From positions 62,001 through 126,000 of the forward strand of contig JABSQB010000006.1 of the NCBI GenBank assembly GCA_013214545.1: a DNA stretch of 64,000 nucleotides, given 5' to 3'. Positions 37,402 to 45,703 of the stretch are shown here, piece by piece. The first letter of the stretch is position 1. Each line of letters starts with the position of its first letter. The stretch comes from Henriciella sp. GTDB taxonomy: Bacteria > Pseudomonadota > Alphaproteobacteria > Caulobacterales > Hyphomonadaceae. The translations under genes and the position numbers were made by a program. Under the pieces are notes generated by a model that made no database searches, was not told the DNA's origin, and saw only the letters and a program-made list of their open reading frames with translations.

Positions 37402-38147
37402 CCGCGCCTGCGCTCAGCGTCCTCATCCCTTTCTATAATGAAGAGGGCAATATCATCCCGTTGCTCGAAGAAGTGCATGACGCGCTGAGAGGTATCCCGT
37501 TTGAAGTGGTCTGCGTGAATGATTGCTCTGCCGATGCCACAGGGTCAGAGCTGTCTGAAGCCGCTACGCGCTGGCCGGAAACCGTCAGTGTGTTCACGCA
37601 TGTTGAACGCGCCGGCAAATCTGCGGCTCTGTTCACCGGGCTGAAGGCGGTGCGCGGAGACTGGACGCAGCTGATCGATGGCGATGGCCAGAACGACATC
37701 AATGATACCGCGCGTCTGTGGAAAGCGCAGATAGAGGGTCAGGATACCGGCAAGCTCGGCATCATCGCCGGTAAGCGAAACAGCCGCAATGATAGCGGGT
37801 TCAAATGGCTGCAGTCGCGGATCGCCAATGGTGTGCGCCGGTTCATGCTGCGCGATGATGCCACCGATACAGGCTGTGGTTGGAAGCTGATCCGCACCGA
37901 AGCGTTTCGCGAGCTGCCTTACTTTGCTTCCATGCACCGCTTTCTGCCTGCTCTGATCAAGCGGGCCGGATGGGATGTCCGTGAAGAGCTGGTCAATGAC
38001 CGGGCGCGCTGGCACGGACAGTCCAAATATGGCTTCCTCGGCCGTCTCGGCGCAGGTATTTTCGACCTGCTGGGCATGTTCTGGCTAACCCGGCGGGGCG
38101 GACAGGGCGTCGCCGAAGAATGGTCCGACCCAAGGGCGCGTCGATGA
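37398..38147 (+). CDS. Family 2 glycosyltransferase, DPM1/ArnC-like
   Basis: 249 aa. The GT-A fold starts with LSVLIPFYNEEGNI, VVCVNDCSADAT and the acidic motif LIDGDGQND (DxD-like), then TGCGWKLIRTEAF and HRFLPALIKRAGW. This matches undecaprenyl/dolichyl-phosphate sugar transferases, but the usual C-terminal membrane helices are missing; only the GIFDLLGMFWLTRRG stretch is present. It overlaps zapA and the Crp gene by 4 bases each. The sugar and lipid acceptor cannot be told. Confidence 0.88.
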   Translation: MTAPALSVLIPFYNEEGNIIPLLEEVHDALRGIPFEVVCVNDCSADATGSELSEAATRWPETVSVFTHVERAGKSAALFTGLKAVRGDWTQLIDGDGQNDINDTARLWKAQIEGQDTGKLGIIAGKRNSRNDSGFKWLQSRIANGVRRFMLRDDATDTGCGWKLIRTEAFRELPYFASMHRFLPALIKRAGWDVREELVNDRARWHGQSKYGFLGRLGAGIFDLLGMFWLTRRGGQGVAEEWSDPRARR

Positions 38148-38806
38148 ACAATTCAGAGATCGCAGCGCGTCTGAAAGACGCGCGTTTGTTTCAGGTTTTG
38201 CCGAAGCGCGATCGGGACGCCCTGGCCAAGAGCTCAACCGTCATGACCTCGGAAGCCGACACGATCGTCATCTATCGCGGCGACTCGGCCGAGTGTGTGT
38301 ATCTGATCCTCGAAGGCAGCGTCGCTGTGGAGTCGATGTCGAGCCATGGCAAATCCATCTCGATCAGCTCGCTCTGCGCCGGGGAAGTGTTTGGCGAGAT
38401 GGCGGTCCTCGATGGCCGCGATCGCAGCGCCAATATTCGCACGCTTGAGCCGACCAGTCTGCTGCTGATCAGCAAAGCGCGCTTTCAGGCTTTGCTGACT
38501 GAGAATCCCGACTTTGCCTATGAAGTGATCCTCGATCTGGTGCAGCGCCTCCGGCAAGCGGATGATCAGATCGAGGCGATCATGTTCCTGACGCTCAAAC
38601 GCCGCTTGGCGGGTTTGCTCATCGACCTGTTCGAAGCTCAGGGCCCAAAGCTCAAGATCACCCAGGCCGATCTTGCCAATCGGCTGACGGCGACGCGTGA
38701 GAAGGTCAATGTGAACCTGCAAGTGCTGCAGGAAGCCGGAGCGATCAGACTGGGTCGGGGACAGGTGACTCTGCTGGATCAGGCGGCTTTAGAGCGAATA
38801 AAGTAG
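38144..38806 (+). CDS. Crp/Fnr family transcriptional regulator
   Basis: 220 aa. The N-terminal cyclic-nucleotide-binding fold has IYRGDSAECVYLILEGSVAV and VFGEMAVLDGRDRSANI. The C-terminal winged helix has LKITQADLANRLTATREKVN and NLQVLQEAGAIRLGRGQV. No Cys is present, so it is not an Fnr-type oxygen sensor. The ligand may be cAMP or something else. Translationally coupled to the glycosyltransferase, so it may regulate division or envelope genes. Confidence 0.92.
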   Translation: MNNSEIAARLKDARLFQVLPKRDRDALAKSSTVMTSEADTIVIYRGDSAECVYLILEGSVAVESMSSHGKSISISSLCAGEVFGEMAVLDGRDRSANIRTLEPTSLLLISKARFQALLTENPDFAYEVILDLVQRLRQADDQIEAIMFLTLKRRLAGLLIDLFEAQGPKLKITQADLANRLTATREKVNVNLQVLQEAGAIRLGRGQVTLLDQAALERIK

Positions 38807-38929
38807 TTTAGGCTCGATCTTTGTTTTCAATATACGTTCCAAATAAAACAGTATTCGAAATAAAAATATATATGAGTCGAATATTACTTGAAGTATTTAG
38901 ATTCAATTATTATTTCAAGTCTAGGTTGA

Positions 38930-39052
38930 ACCTTGTCCGGACGGTTGCTCCATGGCCGCACCGGACAAGCTCAAGGCACGGGTTTATCCGCCCCTCGAAC
39001 CCTGCAACCTACTTGGGATGCACCTCTCCAGGTGCATCCCATTTGGTTTGGG
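38930..39052 (+). ncRNA. Candidate small RNA or structured 3' region with three hairpins
   Basis: The 254-base gap (38807-39060) holds no gene I trust. Bases 38815-38925 are strongly AT-rich. Then come three stem-loops: CTTGTCCGG/CCGGACAAG (38932-38969), GGGTT/AACCC (38980-39002) and GGGATGCACCT/AGGTGCATCCC (39015-39040), ending in ATTTGGTTTGG. A weak promoter (TTGAAG 38888, TATTTC 38911, 17-base spacer) would start RNA near 38923. It may be a trans-acting RNA or only the 3' UTR of the Crp operon. Confidence 0.35.
39015..39040. terminator. Perfect 11-bp hairpin between convergent crp-like and Sel1 genes
   Basis: GGGATGCACCT, loop CTCC, AGGTGCATCCC, 21 bases past the Sel1 stop on the minus strand. 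The flanking T-runs are short on both sides, so termination is likely but not certain. Confidence 0.5.
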
Positions 39053-39060
39053 CTCAGGCT

Positions 39061-39945
39061 TTAGCCTTCTTTGGGGATATCATTGCAAGTCGACACCAGA
39101 CCGGCATCACAAGCGCGCCGCAGGAACACCCGCGCCCGTTTCATATCCGCGTCAACGAAAGAACCGGTCAAATAGGCGTAGCCGATTTTCTGGCAACTGA
39201 ACGTGTCGCCAAATGTGCAACCGGCTTCAAAATAGTCAGCGGCGCGATCTACGTCCATCGAGACCGGTCGCCCGTGTAGATAGAACTCTCCGATCCTGAC
39301 GCAGTCGCTCGCATTGTTCGGCGAGCAGGCTTTCGCGAACGCAGTGGCAGCGCGCTCCAAATCCTTTCCGACGCCAAGGCCTGTGGCATACAAGTAGCCC
39401 AACTCGGTGCACGCGGGGCCAGAGTCTAGGCGACACGCCTTTTCGAACCGCTGGGCCGCAGCGATCGGGGCATAGGGCACTTCGGTCAGATTGTGGAGCT
39501 GGAGAAACGCGCTGGCCATGCAGGCTTTGGCGTCATCGTTCGTGCAGCGGGATTCAGTTTCTGCGAACGCAGATTTTACCGCGCCGCACGCATCGTCCGC
39601 ACCAAGGTCGCAGGCGCGCGTGTAAAGCGGGATTGCGGCGAAGGGGTCAGGATCAAGATCGGCTTTTTGGTCCAGAAGCTGCGCGGCTTGCAGGCACGCC
39701 GCCGATGAATCTGCAAAACACATTTGAATGTAGAGCGAGAGGGCTTCGCGATGTTCGCCCTGTTCCAGAGCCCGTTCGGCGGCGGCTTGAAGATCAGGTA
39801 GTTGGTTCGACGCGCTGTTTTTGTTTTGCGTGACTGTTCCGTCTCTTAGAATGGTGCCGGAGATTTGGCCGTGCGCGACCAGCGTGTGCGGGCTTGCGAG
39901 CCAACAGGCAAGGCTTAGCAATAGGGCGATTATTTGAGCATTCAT
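39061..39945 (-). CDS. Secreted Sel1-repeat (HcpA-like) protein
   Basis: 294 aa. A signal peptide (AQIIALLLSLACWLASPHTL) precedes about six Sel1/HCP repeats of 35-40 residues, for example ACDLGADDACGAVKSAF, ACRLDSGPACTELGYLYATG and FEAGCTFGDTFSCQKIGYAY. Each repeat has a Cys pair likely to form disulfides. These proteins act as beta-lactam-binding or protein-interaction modules; function here is unknown. ATG 39945 has GGGAG 6 bases upstream. It converges on the Crp operon. Confidence 0.85.
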   Translation of the reverse strand: MNAQIIALLLSLACWLASPHTLVAHGQISGTILRDGTVTQNKNSASNQLPDLQAAAERALEQGEHREALSLYIQMCFADSSAACLQAAQLLDQKADLDPDPFAAIPLYTRACDLGADDACGAVKSAFAETESRCTNDDAKACMASAFLQLHNLTEVPYAPIAAAQRFEKACRLDSGPACTELGYLYATGLGVGKDLERAATAFAKACSPNNASDCVRIGEFYLHGRPVSMDVDRAADYFEAGCTFGDTFSCQKIGYAYLTGSFVDADMKRARVFLRRACDAGLVSTCNDIPKEG

Positions 39946-40006
39946 GAGGACTCCCATCGGTGTCCCCAAGTATTAAGTGCCAATACGCAGACCAAGATCG
40001 TCTACA

Positions 40007-40045
40007 ATAAAAGAAAATGGCGCGACACCCGGTGCCGCGCCATTT
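40007..40045 (-). terminator. Rho-independent terminator after the acyl-CoA dehydrogenase
   Basis: On the minus strand AAATGGCGCG ... CGCGCCATTT (10 bp, 11-base loop, 40045-40015) is followed by TCTTTTATT. It lies 22 bases past the stop codon. Confidence 0.88.
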
Positions 40046-40066
40046 AATCTTAAAGATAGTTCAGGC

Positions 40067-41371
40067 CTATTTGCGCCAGACTGCGGCCATGGCCGGATCT
40101 TCTTCCTCGCCGGTATATTTGCGGGTCTCGGCGCGGCCAACTACCATGTGGTGAACCTCGTCCGGACCGTCCGCCAGGCGGAGCGTACGCTGATTGGCAT
40201 AGAGGCGGGCCAGCGGTGTCCACTGAGACACACCTGCGGCGCCGTGCATCTGGATCGCTTCGTCGATGATGCGGCAGACCTTTTCAGGCACCATAGCTTT
40301 GACCATGGAGATCCAGACCCGGGCTTCTTTATTACCCAGCACGTCCATGGCCTTCGCGGCCTTTAGGACCATCATACGCATGGATTCAATGTCGATCCGG
40401 GCGCGTGAGACTTTCTCAATATTGCCGCCGAGCTTGATCAGGTCGCGGCCAAAAGCCTGACGACCCATGCCGCGGACAACCATCATATCCAGAGCCCGTT
40501 CCGCCGCGCCGATGGAGCGCATGCAGTGGTGGATACGGCCTGGTCCAAGGCGCAGCTGCGAGATTTCGAAGCCGCGGCCCTCACCGAGCAGCATGTTTTC
40601 TTTCGGGACGCGAACATTGTCGAACACGATGTGCATGTGGCCGTGCGGGGCGTCATAGTCGCCAAACACTTGCATGCCGTCCAGGATTTTCACGCCGGGC
40701 GTGTCGGTCGGGACGAGGATTTGTGATTGTTGTTTATGCGGCTCGGCATCAGGGCTGGTCTTGACCATGGTGATCATGATTTTGCAGCGCGGGTCGCCAG
40801 CACCGGAAATGTAGAACTTCTCACCATTGATCACCCACTCATCGCCTTCCAAGACGGCGCGGGTTGAGATGTTCTTGGCGTCAGAAGATGGCAGTGCCGG
40901 CTCTGTCATCGCGAAGGCCGAGCGGATCTTGCCATCCAGCAGCGGCTTCAGCCATTGCTCTTTCTGCTCGGGCGTGCCGACGCGTTCCAGAACTTCCATA
41001 TTGCCGGTGTCTGGCGCTGAGCAGTTCATGGTCTCTGAGGCGAGAGAGTTCTTGCCAAGCTCAGCGGCGATATAAGCATAGTCGAGGTTTTTCAGGCCTT
41101 CGCCGGTTTCGGCATCTGGCAGGAAGAAGTTCCAAAGGCCTTGTTTCTTGGCCTCGTCCTTGGCTTCTTCCAGCGTTTCGAGCTGACCAGGGGCGTAAGA
41201 CCAGATGTCTGCCTTGTCTTTGCCAAGCTCGTGGAATTTCACCGACATGGGATCCACCACGTCAGCAATAAACTTTTTCACGTGATCATAAAGCGGACGC
41301 GCGTCGTCCGACATTCTCAGATCAAACAGGTCGTCATTCAGTTCGCTGCTGCCAGCGTCGGTATAAGCCAT
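40067..41371 (-). CDS. Acyl-CoA dehydrogenase family protein (ACAD10/11-like)
   Basis: 434 aa from ATG 41371. The FAD and substrate domains are recognisable: AFAMTEPALPSSDAKNI, GEKFYISGAGDPRCK, HGHMHIVFDNVRVPKENML, the RLGPGRIHHCMRSIGAAERA stretch and IDEAIQMHGAAGVSQWTPLA, ending in LADGPDEVHHMVVGR. It oxidises acyl-CoA in fatty-acid or related degradation. The usual Glu base position is taken by the ACAD11-type sequence; chain length is not predictable. GAGG lies 9 bases upstream. A terminator follows. Confidence 0.93.
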   Translation of the reverse strand: MAYTDAGSSELNDDLFDLRMSDDARPLYDHVKKFIADVVDPMSVKFHELGKDKADIWSYAPGQLETLEEAKDEAKKQGLWNFFLPDAETGEGLKNLDYAYIAAELGKNSLASETMNCSAPDTGNMEVLERVGTPEQKEQWLKPLLDGKIRSAFAMTEPALPSSDAKNISTRAVLEGDEWVINGEKFYISGAGDPRCKIMITMVKTSPDAEPHKQQSQILVPTDTPGVKILDGMQVFGDYDAPHGHMHIVFDNVRVPKENMLLGEGRGFEISQLRLGPGRIHHCMRSIGAAERALDMMVVRGMGRQAFGRDLIKLGGNIEKVSRARIDIESMRMMVLKAAKAMDVLGNKEARVWISMVKAMVPEKVCRIIDEAIQMHGAAGVSQWTPLARLYANQRTLRLADGPDEVHHMVVGRAETRKYTGEEEDPAMAAVWRK

Positions 41372-41463
41372 AGTGCTTGTCCTCGTTTTCTCAGATGTGC
41401 TGGGATTAGCGTATGACGCGCACGTAAACTTGTAAAACCGTCCCGCGGGGTAAGGCGCGGCAA

Positions 41464-41482
41464 AGTGAGACGAACGGTCACT
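41464..41482. promoter_or_regulatory. Dyad AGTGA-N9-TCACT between divergent genes
   Basis: AGTGAGACGAACGGTCACT lies 93 bases upstream of the acyl-CoA dehydrogenase start and 58 bases upstream of the TauE start. The GAACGGTCA part resembles sites of TetR-type fatty-acid regulators. Only the outer five bases of each half are symmetric, so this is a weak call. Confidence 0.3.
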
Positions 41483-41539
41483 CCGGAAAAGCCCTAGGGT
41501 GATTTGTCTCGCGGCGAGACTCAGCGCACGAGAGCGGCG

Positions 41540-42286
41540 ATGAGTGCAATCGCGGCTGCCATAATCCTCGCGACCACCCTGGTGACGTCGTTTATTTCCG
41601 GAATTTTCGGATTGGCGGGCGGGATCATTCTGATGGCGGTTCTGGTGGCGTTGGTCAGCGTTGCCATGGCGATGATCATCCATGGCGCGATCCAGATGTT
41701 CGCCAATGGCTTTCGGGCTTTCCTGTTGCGCGATGCCATCGATTGGCGCGTCATGGGCTTGTATTGCATTGGCGCGGCAGCGGGCGTCGGCGTCCTGTTC
41801 TTTATCAGCTGGACCCCGGACAAACGCGCGCTTTACCTATTGCTGGGCCTGACGCCACTCTTGGTCTGGCTACCGAAAGAGCGCCTGCATCTGGACATCA
41901 AACGCCGCGAACATGCGATCTTTGCCGGCTTTATCGTTCAGGGTTTGAACACGCTCGCGGGCGTGGCGGGGCCATTGCTCGACATCTTCTTCGTGCAGAC
42001 CAACATGACGCGTCAGCAAATCGTCGCGACCAAATCGGTGTCGCAAGCGTTGAGTCACCTGATCAAGATCGGCTTCTGGAGCGTGCCTGTGGTCACAGCC
42101 GCAGGTTGGGGCGCCTTGCCGCCCTGGTGGCTGATCGCGGCGGCGATCCCGCTCTCTATGCTGGGGACTACGCTTGGCAAGCGGGTGCTGGAGCGCATGA
42201 ATGACCAGGGCTTTCGCAAATGGATCAAAGGCCTGGTCACCGTGATCGGCGTGGTTCTACTGATGCGCGCCGCTGGGTTGTACTAG
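41540..42286 (+). CDS. TauE/SafE family sulfite/anion exporter
   Basis: 248 aa, about eight membrane helices in two inverted halves, the standard family architecture. The first half has SFISGIFGLAGGIILMAVLV and the second VQGLNTLAGVAGPLLDIFFV, the related motif of each half. The family moves sulfite, sulfoacetate or similar anions; the substrate here is unknown. ATG 41540 follows GAGAGCGGCG. Divergent from the acyl-CoA dehydrogenase gene. Confidence 0.87.
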   Translation: MSAIAAAIILATTLVTSFISGIFGLAGGIILMAVLVALVSVAMAMIIHGAIQMFANGFRAFLLRDAIDWRVMGLYCIGAAAGVGVLFFISWTPDKRALYLLLGLTPLLVWLPKERLHLDIKRREHAIFAGFIVQGLNTLAGVAGPLLDIFFVQTNMTRQQIVATKSVSQALSHLIKIGFWSVPVVTAAGWGALPPWWLIAAAIPLSMLGTTLGKRVLERMNDQGFRKWIKGLVTVIGVVLLMRAAGLY

Positions 42287-42297
42287 GCGCGTTCCCT

Positions 42298-42972
42298 TCA
42301 GCCCGGCAGCGAGGCCCCAATCGTGGCCAGCGTGGCTTCCCTGAGCAGGCGTTTATTGCCGGTGAGCGATGGGCTGCTGAGCGGCTTCAGGGCTTCGGCG
42401 TGGGCCTTGGCTGTGGCCGCGAGGTCCGCCGCCTCAACCACCTGATCGAGATAACCGACTTTCACCGCCATCTCCGGGTCAAACAGCTCGCCAAACACCA
42501 TTGAGCGGGTTTTGTATTCGTCCGCGACGCGTGCTTTGACCAGCTCCGAGGCGAAGATCGGCAGCACCATGTTGATCTGAGTTTCGTTTGCGCCGATTTT
42601 GAACGCGCCGGCCGTGCCGATCCGTACATCACTGGCCAGCAGGATGAACGAGCCCATGGCGACGCCGTGGCCGTTACACGCCGCAATCACCGGCATCGGG
42701 AAGCCGTACAGGCGATGGGCAAGCTTGCCGCCGCCATCGACCAGGGCTTTGACCTCAGGACCCGGCAGGCTCATCATCAGTTTCAGATCGAAGCCGCCCG
42801 AAAAGCGCCCTTCCCGGCCGGTGATGATCACCACTTTGGCTTCTTTTTCGGCCTGATCGAGGCAGGCATTGAGCGCCTCGAGCATAGGGGGATTGATCGC
42901 ATTCGCCTTGCCGTCATCCATCGTAATGGTGGCAATTTCGTCCTGGATCTCGATTGTCGCGGGAGCGCTCAT
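42298..42972 (-). CDS. Enoyl-CoA hydratase/crotonase family protein
   Basis: 224 aa. Crotonase core: TMDDGKANAINPPMLEAL, the oxyanion region REGRFSGGFDLKLM, and HGVAMGSFILLASDVRIG. The second catalytic Glu region (normally GGxG...E) is less typical, so it may be a non-hydratase crotonase (isomerase or hydrolase). GGAGG precedes ATG 42972. It may work with acyl-CoA enzymes in the window. Convergent with TauE (11-base gap). Confidence 0.88.
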   Translation of the reverse strand: MSAPATIEIQDEIATITMDDGKANAINPPMLEALNACLDQAEKEAKVVIITGREGRFSGGFDLKLMMSLPGPEVKALVDGGGKLAHRLYGFPMPVIAACNGHGVAMGSFILLASDVRIGTAGAFKIGANETQINMVLPIFASELVKARVADEYKTRSMVFGELFDPEMAVKVGYLDQVVEAADLAATAKAHAEALKPLSSPSLTGNKRLLREATLATIGASLPG

Positions 42973-43066
42973 GTGTGTCCTCCGTCAAAGGTTTCATTCT
43001 CGCTTAGGCGGCCTGTCCCAGCGGGACGCAAGCTTCACTCCACGTCAGTTGCTGCAACGGACCGGC

Positions 43067-43543
43067 TCAGCTGCGCGTGGGCTGTTTGCGTCTTTGTTTG
43101 AAAAAACTGGACAAAAGCGCACCCGCAGCTTCAGCGTTTTCGTGGTCCTGCTCGATCTGCGTATGCCAGTGGCAGGTGGGCTGCTCAAAGAATCTCGGCC
43201 CATGCAGGATAGCCCCGCCTTTGGGATCATCGGCGGCGAAGATCAGTTTCTCGATCCGCGCAAAGCTGATCGCTCCGGCGCACATGGCGCACGGCTCGAG
43301 CGTCACATACAGGTGCAGCCCGGGCAGGCGATAATTTCCAAGCTTTTGCGCCGCTGCACGCATGGCGACAATTTCAGCATGCGCCGTCGGATCATGATTG
43401 GCGATGGGTTGATTGTGGCCTTCAGCGACGATCTCTCCAGATTTTGGGTCAAACACAACCGCGCCAACAGGCACCTCGCCCGTGTCGGCGGCCTGCTGCG
43501 CCAGCGCCAGGGCACGGGCCATTGGGTCAATCTTGTCGCTCAT
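43067..43543 (-). CDS. tadA: tRNA(Arg) adenosine(34) deaminase
   Basis: 158 aa. It deaminates A34 to inosine in the anticodon of tRNA-Arg. The zinc site is HAEIVAMRAA (His, Glu) and EPCAMCAGAI (two Cys), with PVGAVVFDPKSGEIVAEGHN before it. Divergent from rsmD with a 38-base gap. Essential in most bacteria. Confidence 0.95.
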   Translation of the reverse strand: MSDKIDPMARALALAQQAADTGEVPVGAVVFDPKSGEIVAEGHNQPIANHDPTAHAEIVAMRAAAQKLGNYRLPGLHLYVTLEPCAMCAGAISFARIEKLIFAADDPKGGAILHGPRFFEQPTCHWHTQIEQDHENAEAAGALLSSFFKQRRKQPTRS

Positions 43544-43581
43544 CTCTTCCCCATCGCGCCGTCGCGGCCTAAAGGCAACCC

Positions 43582-44142
43582 ATGCGCATCGTTGCAGGAC
43601 AGTTCAAAGGGCGCCCGATTGCAGCGCCGAAGACCGCGGCAACGCGTCCAACGTCGGACCGTGCGCGCGAGAGCCTGTTCAACATGATCGCCCACGCCGC
43701 CTGGGCCCCACCGCTTGACGGCGCCAAAGTCATCGACCTGTTTGCCGGGTCTGGCGCGCTCGGTCTGGAAGCCTTGTCGCGCGGCGCGGCGTTCAGCCTC
43801 TTCGTCGAGAACGCCCATGCGGCTTGCAGCACGATCCGCAAGAATATCGAGGCGCTCGGTGTCGGCAAACAAGCGCGCCTGCATCGCCGCAGCGCGGTTG
43901 ATCTCGGCCCGCGCCCGGACGCGATACCGACGCCGTTTGACCTCGCTTTCCTGGACCCGCCTTATCATAAAGGCCTCGTCGAACCGTGCCTCGAAGCGCT
44001 CGTGGCCGGCGAGTGGCTGAGCCTGGACGCGCTGATTGTGGTCGAGACGGCAAGTGAAGAAACGCCAGGTTTTGAAGGGTTTGAACGGGTCTCCGAACGC
44101 CAGAGCGGCGCGGCGCGCTTCTGGTTCCTGACCCGGTCCTAG
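43582..44142 (+). CDS. rsmD: 16S rRNA (guanine(966)-N2)-methyltransferase
   Basis: 186 aa. It methylates G966 of 16S rRNA. MRIVAGQFKGRPIAAPK and RPTSDRARESLFNMI are hallmarks, SAM motif I is VIDLFAGSGALGLEALSRGA, and the catalytic motif is LAFLDPPYHKGL (DPPY). The stop overlaps the convergent patatin stop by 4 bases. Confidence 0.95.
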   Translation: MRIVAGQFKGRPIAAPKTAATRPTSDRARESLFNMIAHAAWAPPLDGAKVIDLFAGSGALGLEALSRGAAFSLFVENAHAACSTIRKNIEALGVGKQARLHRRSAVDLGPRPDAIPTPFDLAFLDPPYHKGLVEPCLEALVAGEWLSLDALIVVETASEETPGFEGFERVSERQSGAARFWFLTRS

Positions 44143-45164
44143 TCTTCGAGGAATTCCTCGCGCAGATCGACGCTGGACTGGCCAGTGCCGAGATATTGCG
44201 CGCAGGAGCCGAGCCATTTTTCAGCCTCAGCCCGGCCTTTGTCGCGAAGCTCGGTCAGGAAGGTCCAGCTGGTATCGTATTTGGTCGGTAGGGCGAGATC
44301 GCTCAGCGCCTGCCCGCCGCGCAACGCGTGAATGGTCAGGCGGCGATACTTTTTCACCATCGGCTCTTTCAGCATGCCGTCATCCAGCAGCTTCTGCACG
44401 AAGGCGATGGCCCGCAGCTCGCCGATGAGGGAAGCATTGAAGCTGATCTCGTTCAGCCGGTCCATGATTTGTGGCACCCGCCGCGGCACGCCCTCGCGCG
44501 CAATCGGGTTGAGCAGGACGAGCAACACATCCCGCGGCGCCTTGGCATAGATCAGCGGAAACAGGCTTGGATTGCCCATATAGCCGCCATCCCAATAGGC
44601 GTTACCTTCAATCTCCACCGCCCGGAAGATTTGCGGCAGACAGGCCGATGCGAGCACCGCATCGCGAGTCACTTCGTCGCCGGAGAAGACTTTGACCCGG
44701 CCGGATTCGACATTGGTCGCTGACAGGAACAGCTCCACCGGCGAGTGGCGGGCGGCTTCGAAATCAATCGTTTCGTCCAAGGCGTCGCGCAGCGCGTTGA
44801 AGTCAAACGGATTGAATTCATAGGGGCTGGCAATGCTGGTCAAGGCAAGGCCCATCTGGATCGGCGAGAACGGCATCGCGGTCAGCGGCGACTGCGCCCA
44901 GGAAAAAGCAGTGAAAGGCGCGCCTTTGGCCGAAATCGTGCGCCACAGCTTCTCCAGATTGGCCTTTGCACCTTCGGCGCCATCGCGCGCATATCCGGCC
45001 GCGAAGGCGGCGGCATTGGTGGCGCCGGCCGAGGTCGCTGTAATCGCTTTGATCTCAAGTCCCGGCTCATCGACCAGGCGCTCCAGCACGCCCCAGGTGA
45101 AGGCGCCATGCGCGCCGCCGCCTTGAAGCGCGAGGCTGATCGATCGGGTTTTACGTTTCGACAT
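44139..45164 (-). CDS. Patatin-like phospholipase family protein
   Basis: 341 aa. The oxyanion loop is LALQGGGAHGAFTWGVLERL. The nucleophile Ser is in AITATSAGATNAA, where the usual GxSxG reads ATSAG (first Gly replaced by Ala). The catalytic Asp is in YWDGGYMGNPS (DGG). Members hydrolyse lipid ester bonds. No signal peptide is seen, so it is probably cytoplasmic or membrane-associated. Divergent from the NUDIX gene. Confidence 0.9.
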   Translation of the reverse strand: MSKRKTRSISLALQGGGAHGAFTWGVLERLVDEPGLEIKAITATSAGATNAAAFAAGYARDGAEGAKANLEKLWRTISAKGAPFTAFSWAQSPLTAMPFSPIQMGLALTSIASPYEFNPFDFNALRDALDETIDFEAARHSPVELFLSATNVESGRVKVFSGDEVTRDAVLASACLPQIFRAVEIEGNAYWDGGYMGNPSLFPLIYAKAPRDVLLVLLNPIAREGVPRRVPQIMDRLNEISFNASLIGELRAIAFVQKLLDDGMLKEPMVKKYRRLTIHALRGGQALSDLALPTKYDTSWTFLTELRDKGRAEAEKWLGSCAQYLGTGQSSVDLREEFLED

Positions 45165-45245
45165 GGCGGTTACTCAAAGTTTCGCGGTCGCTTTGGCACA
45201 AATTTTTTGCATGGTCTTCCCGGCAAACTGTGCAATCTGCCTGCC

Positions 45246-45692
45246 ATGACATCGATTCCCGTCCCCGTTGATGATTTACGTCCCACTCCCGCGGTCGGTG
45301 TGGTCTGTATTCGCGGCGAGGAGGTCTTGCTGATCCGGCGTGGCACGCCGCCGAAGCTGGGCGAATGGTCAATCCCGGGCGGGCGGATTGAACCGGGCGA
45401 GGCGGCCAAAGTCGCCGCGCTGCGCGAATTGAAGGAAGAAACCAGCGTTGAAGCAGAGCTGGTCGGCCTACTCGATGTCGTCGATGCAGTGTTCAATAAT
45501 CGCGCCGGTGACCTGATTACGCGCCATTATGTGCTGATCGATTATGCCGCCCGCTGGCAGGCCGGGGAGCCGGTTGCTGGCGATGATGCTGCAGAGGCAC
45601 GGTTTTTTCACCAATCTGAGCTAGGATCGCTCGAATTGTGGAGTGAAACCCGGAAGATCATTCAAAAAGGGTTCGAACTCCTGAGTGAGTAA
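45246..45692 (+). CDS. NUDIX hydrolase
   Basis: 148 aa from ATG 45246. The NUDIX box is GGRIEPGEAAKVAALRELKE followed by ET, the complete GX5EX7REUXEEXGU form with Ser after ET. The N-terminal strand PAVGVVCIRGEEVLLIRRG fits ADP-sugar or NADH-type pyrophosphatases; the substrate is unknown. An open frame reaches back to 44745, but this lies opposite the patatin gene and has no homology. MscS follows 11 bases later. Confidence 0.92.
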   Translation: MTSIPVPVDDLRPTPAVGVVCIRGEEVLLIRRGTPPKLGEWSIPGGRIEPGEAAKVAALRELKEETSVEAELVGLLDVVDAVFNNRAGDLITRHYVLIDYAARWQAGEPVAGDDAAEARFFHQSELGSLELWSETRKIIQKGFELLSE

Positions 45693-45703
45693 GAGGACCG
45701 AAC

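Noticed and set aside
38970-39012. tRNA-like TTCGA segment (minus strand, around 38994-39003)
   Set aside because: A GGTTCGAG string is present, but flanking bases do not form a T-stem and no cloverleaf or anticodon arm can be drawn.
38821-39279. 152-aa plus-strand open frame in the gap after the Crp gene
   Set aside because: It overlaps the well-supported Sel1 gene, crosses the hairpins and has no ribosome binding site; composition changes abruptly from AT-rich to GC-rich.
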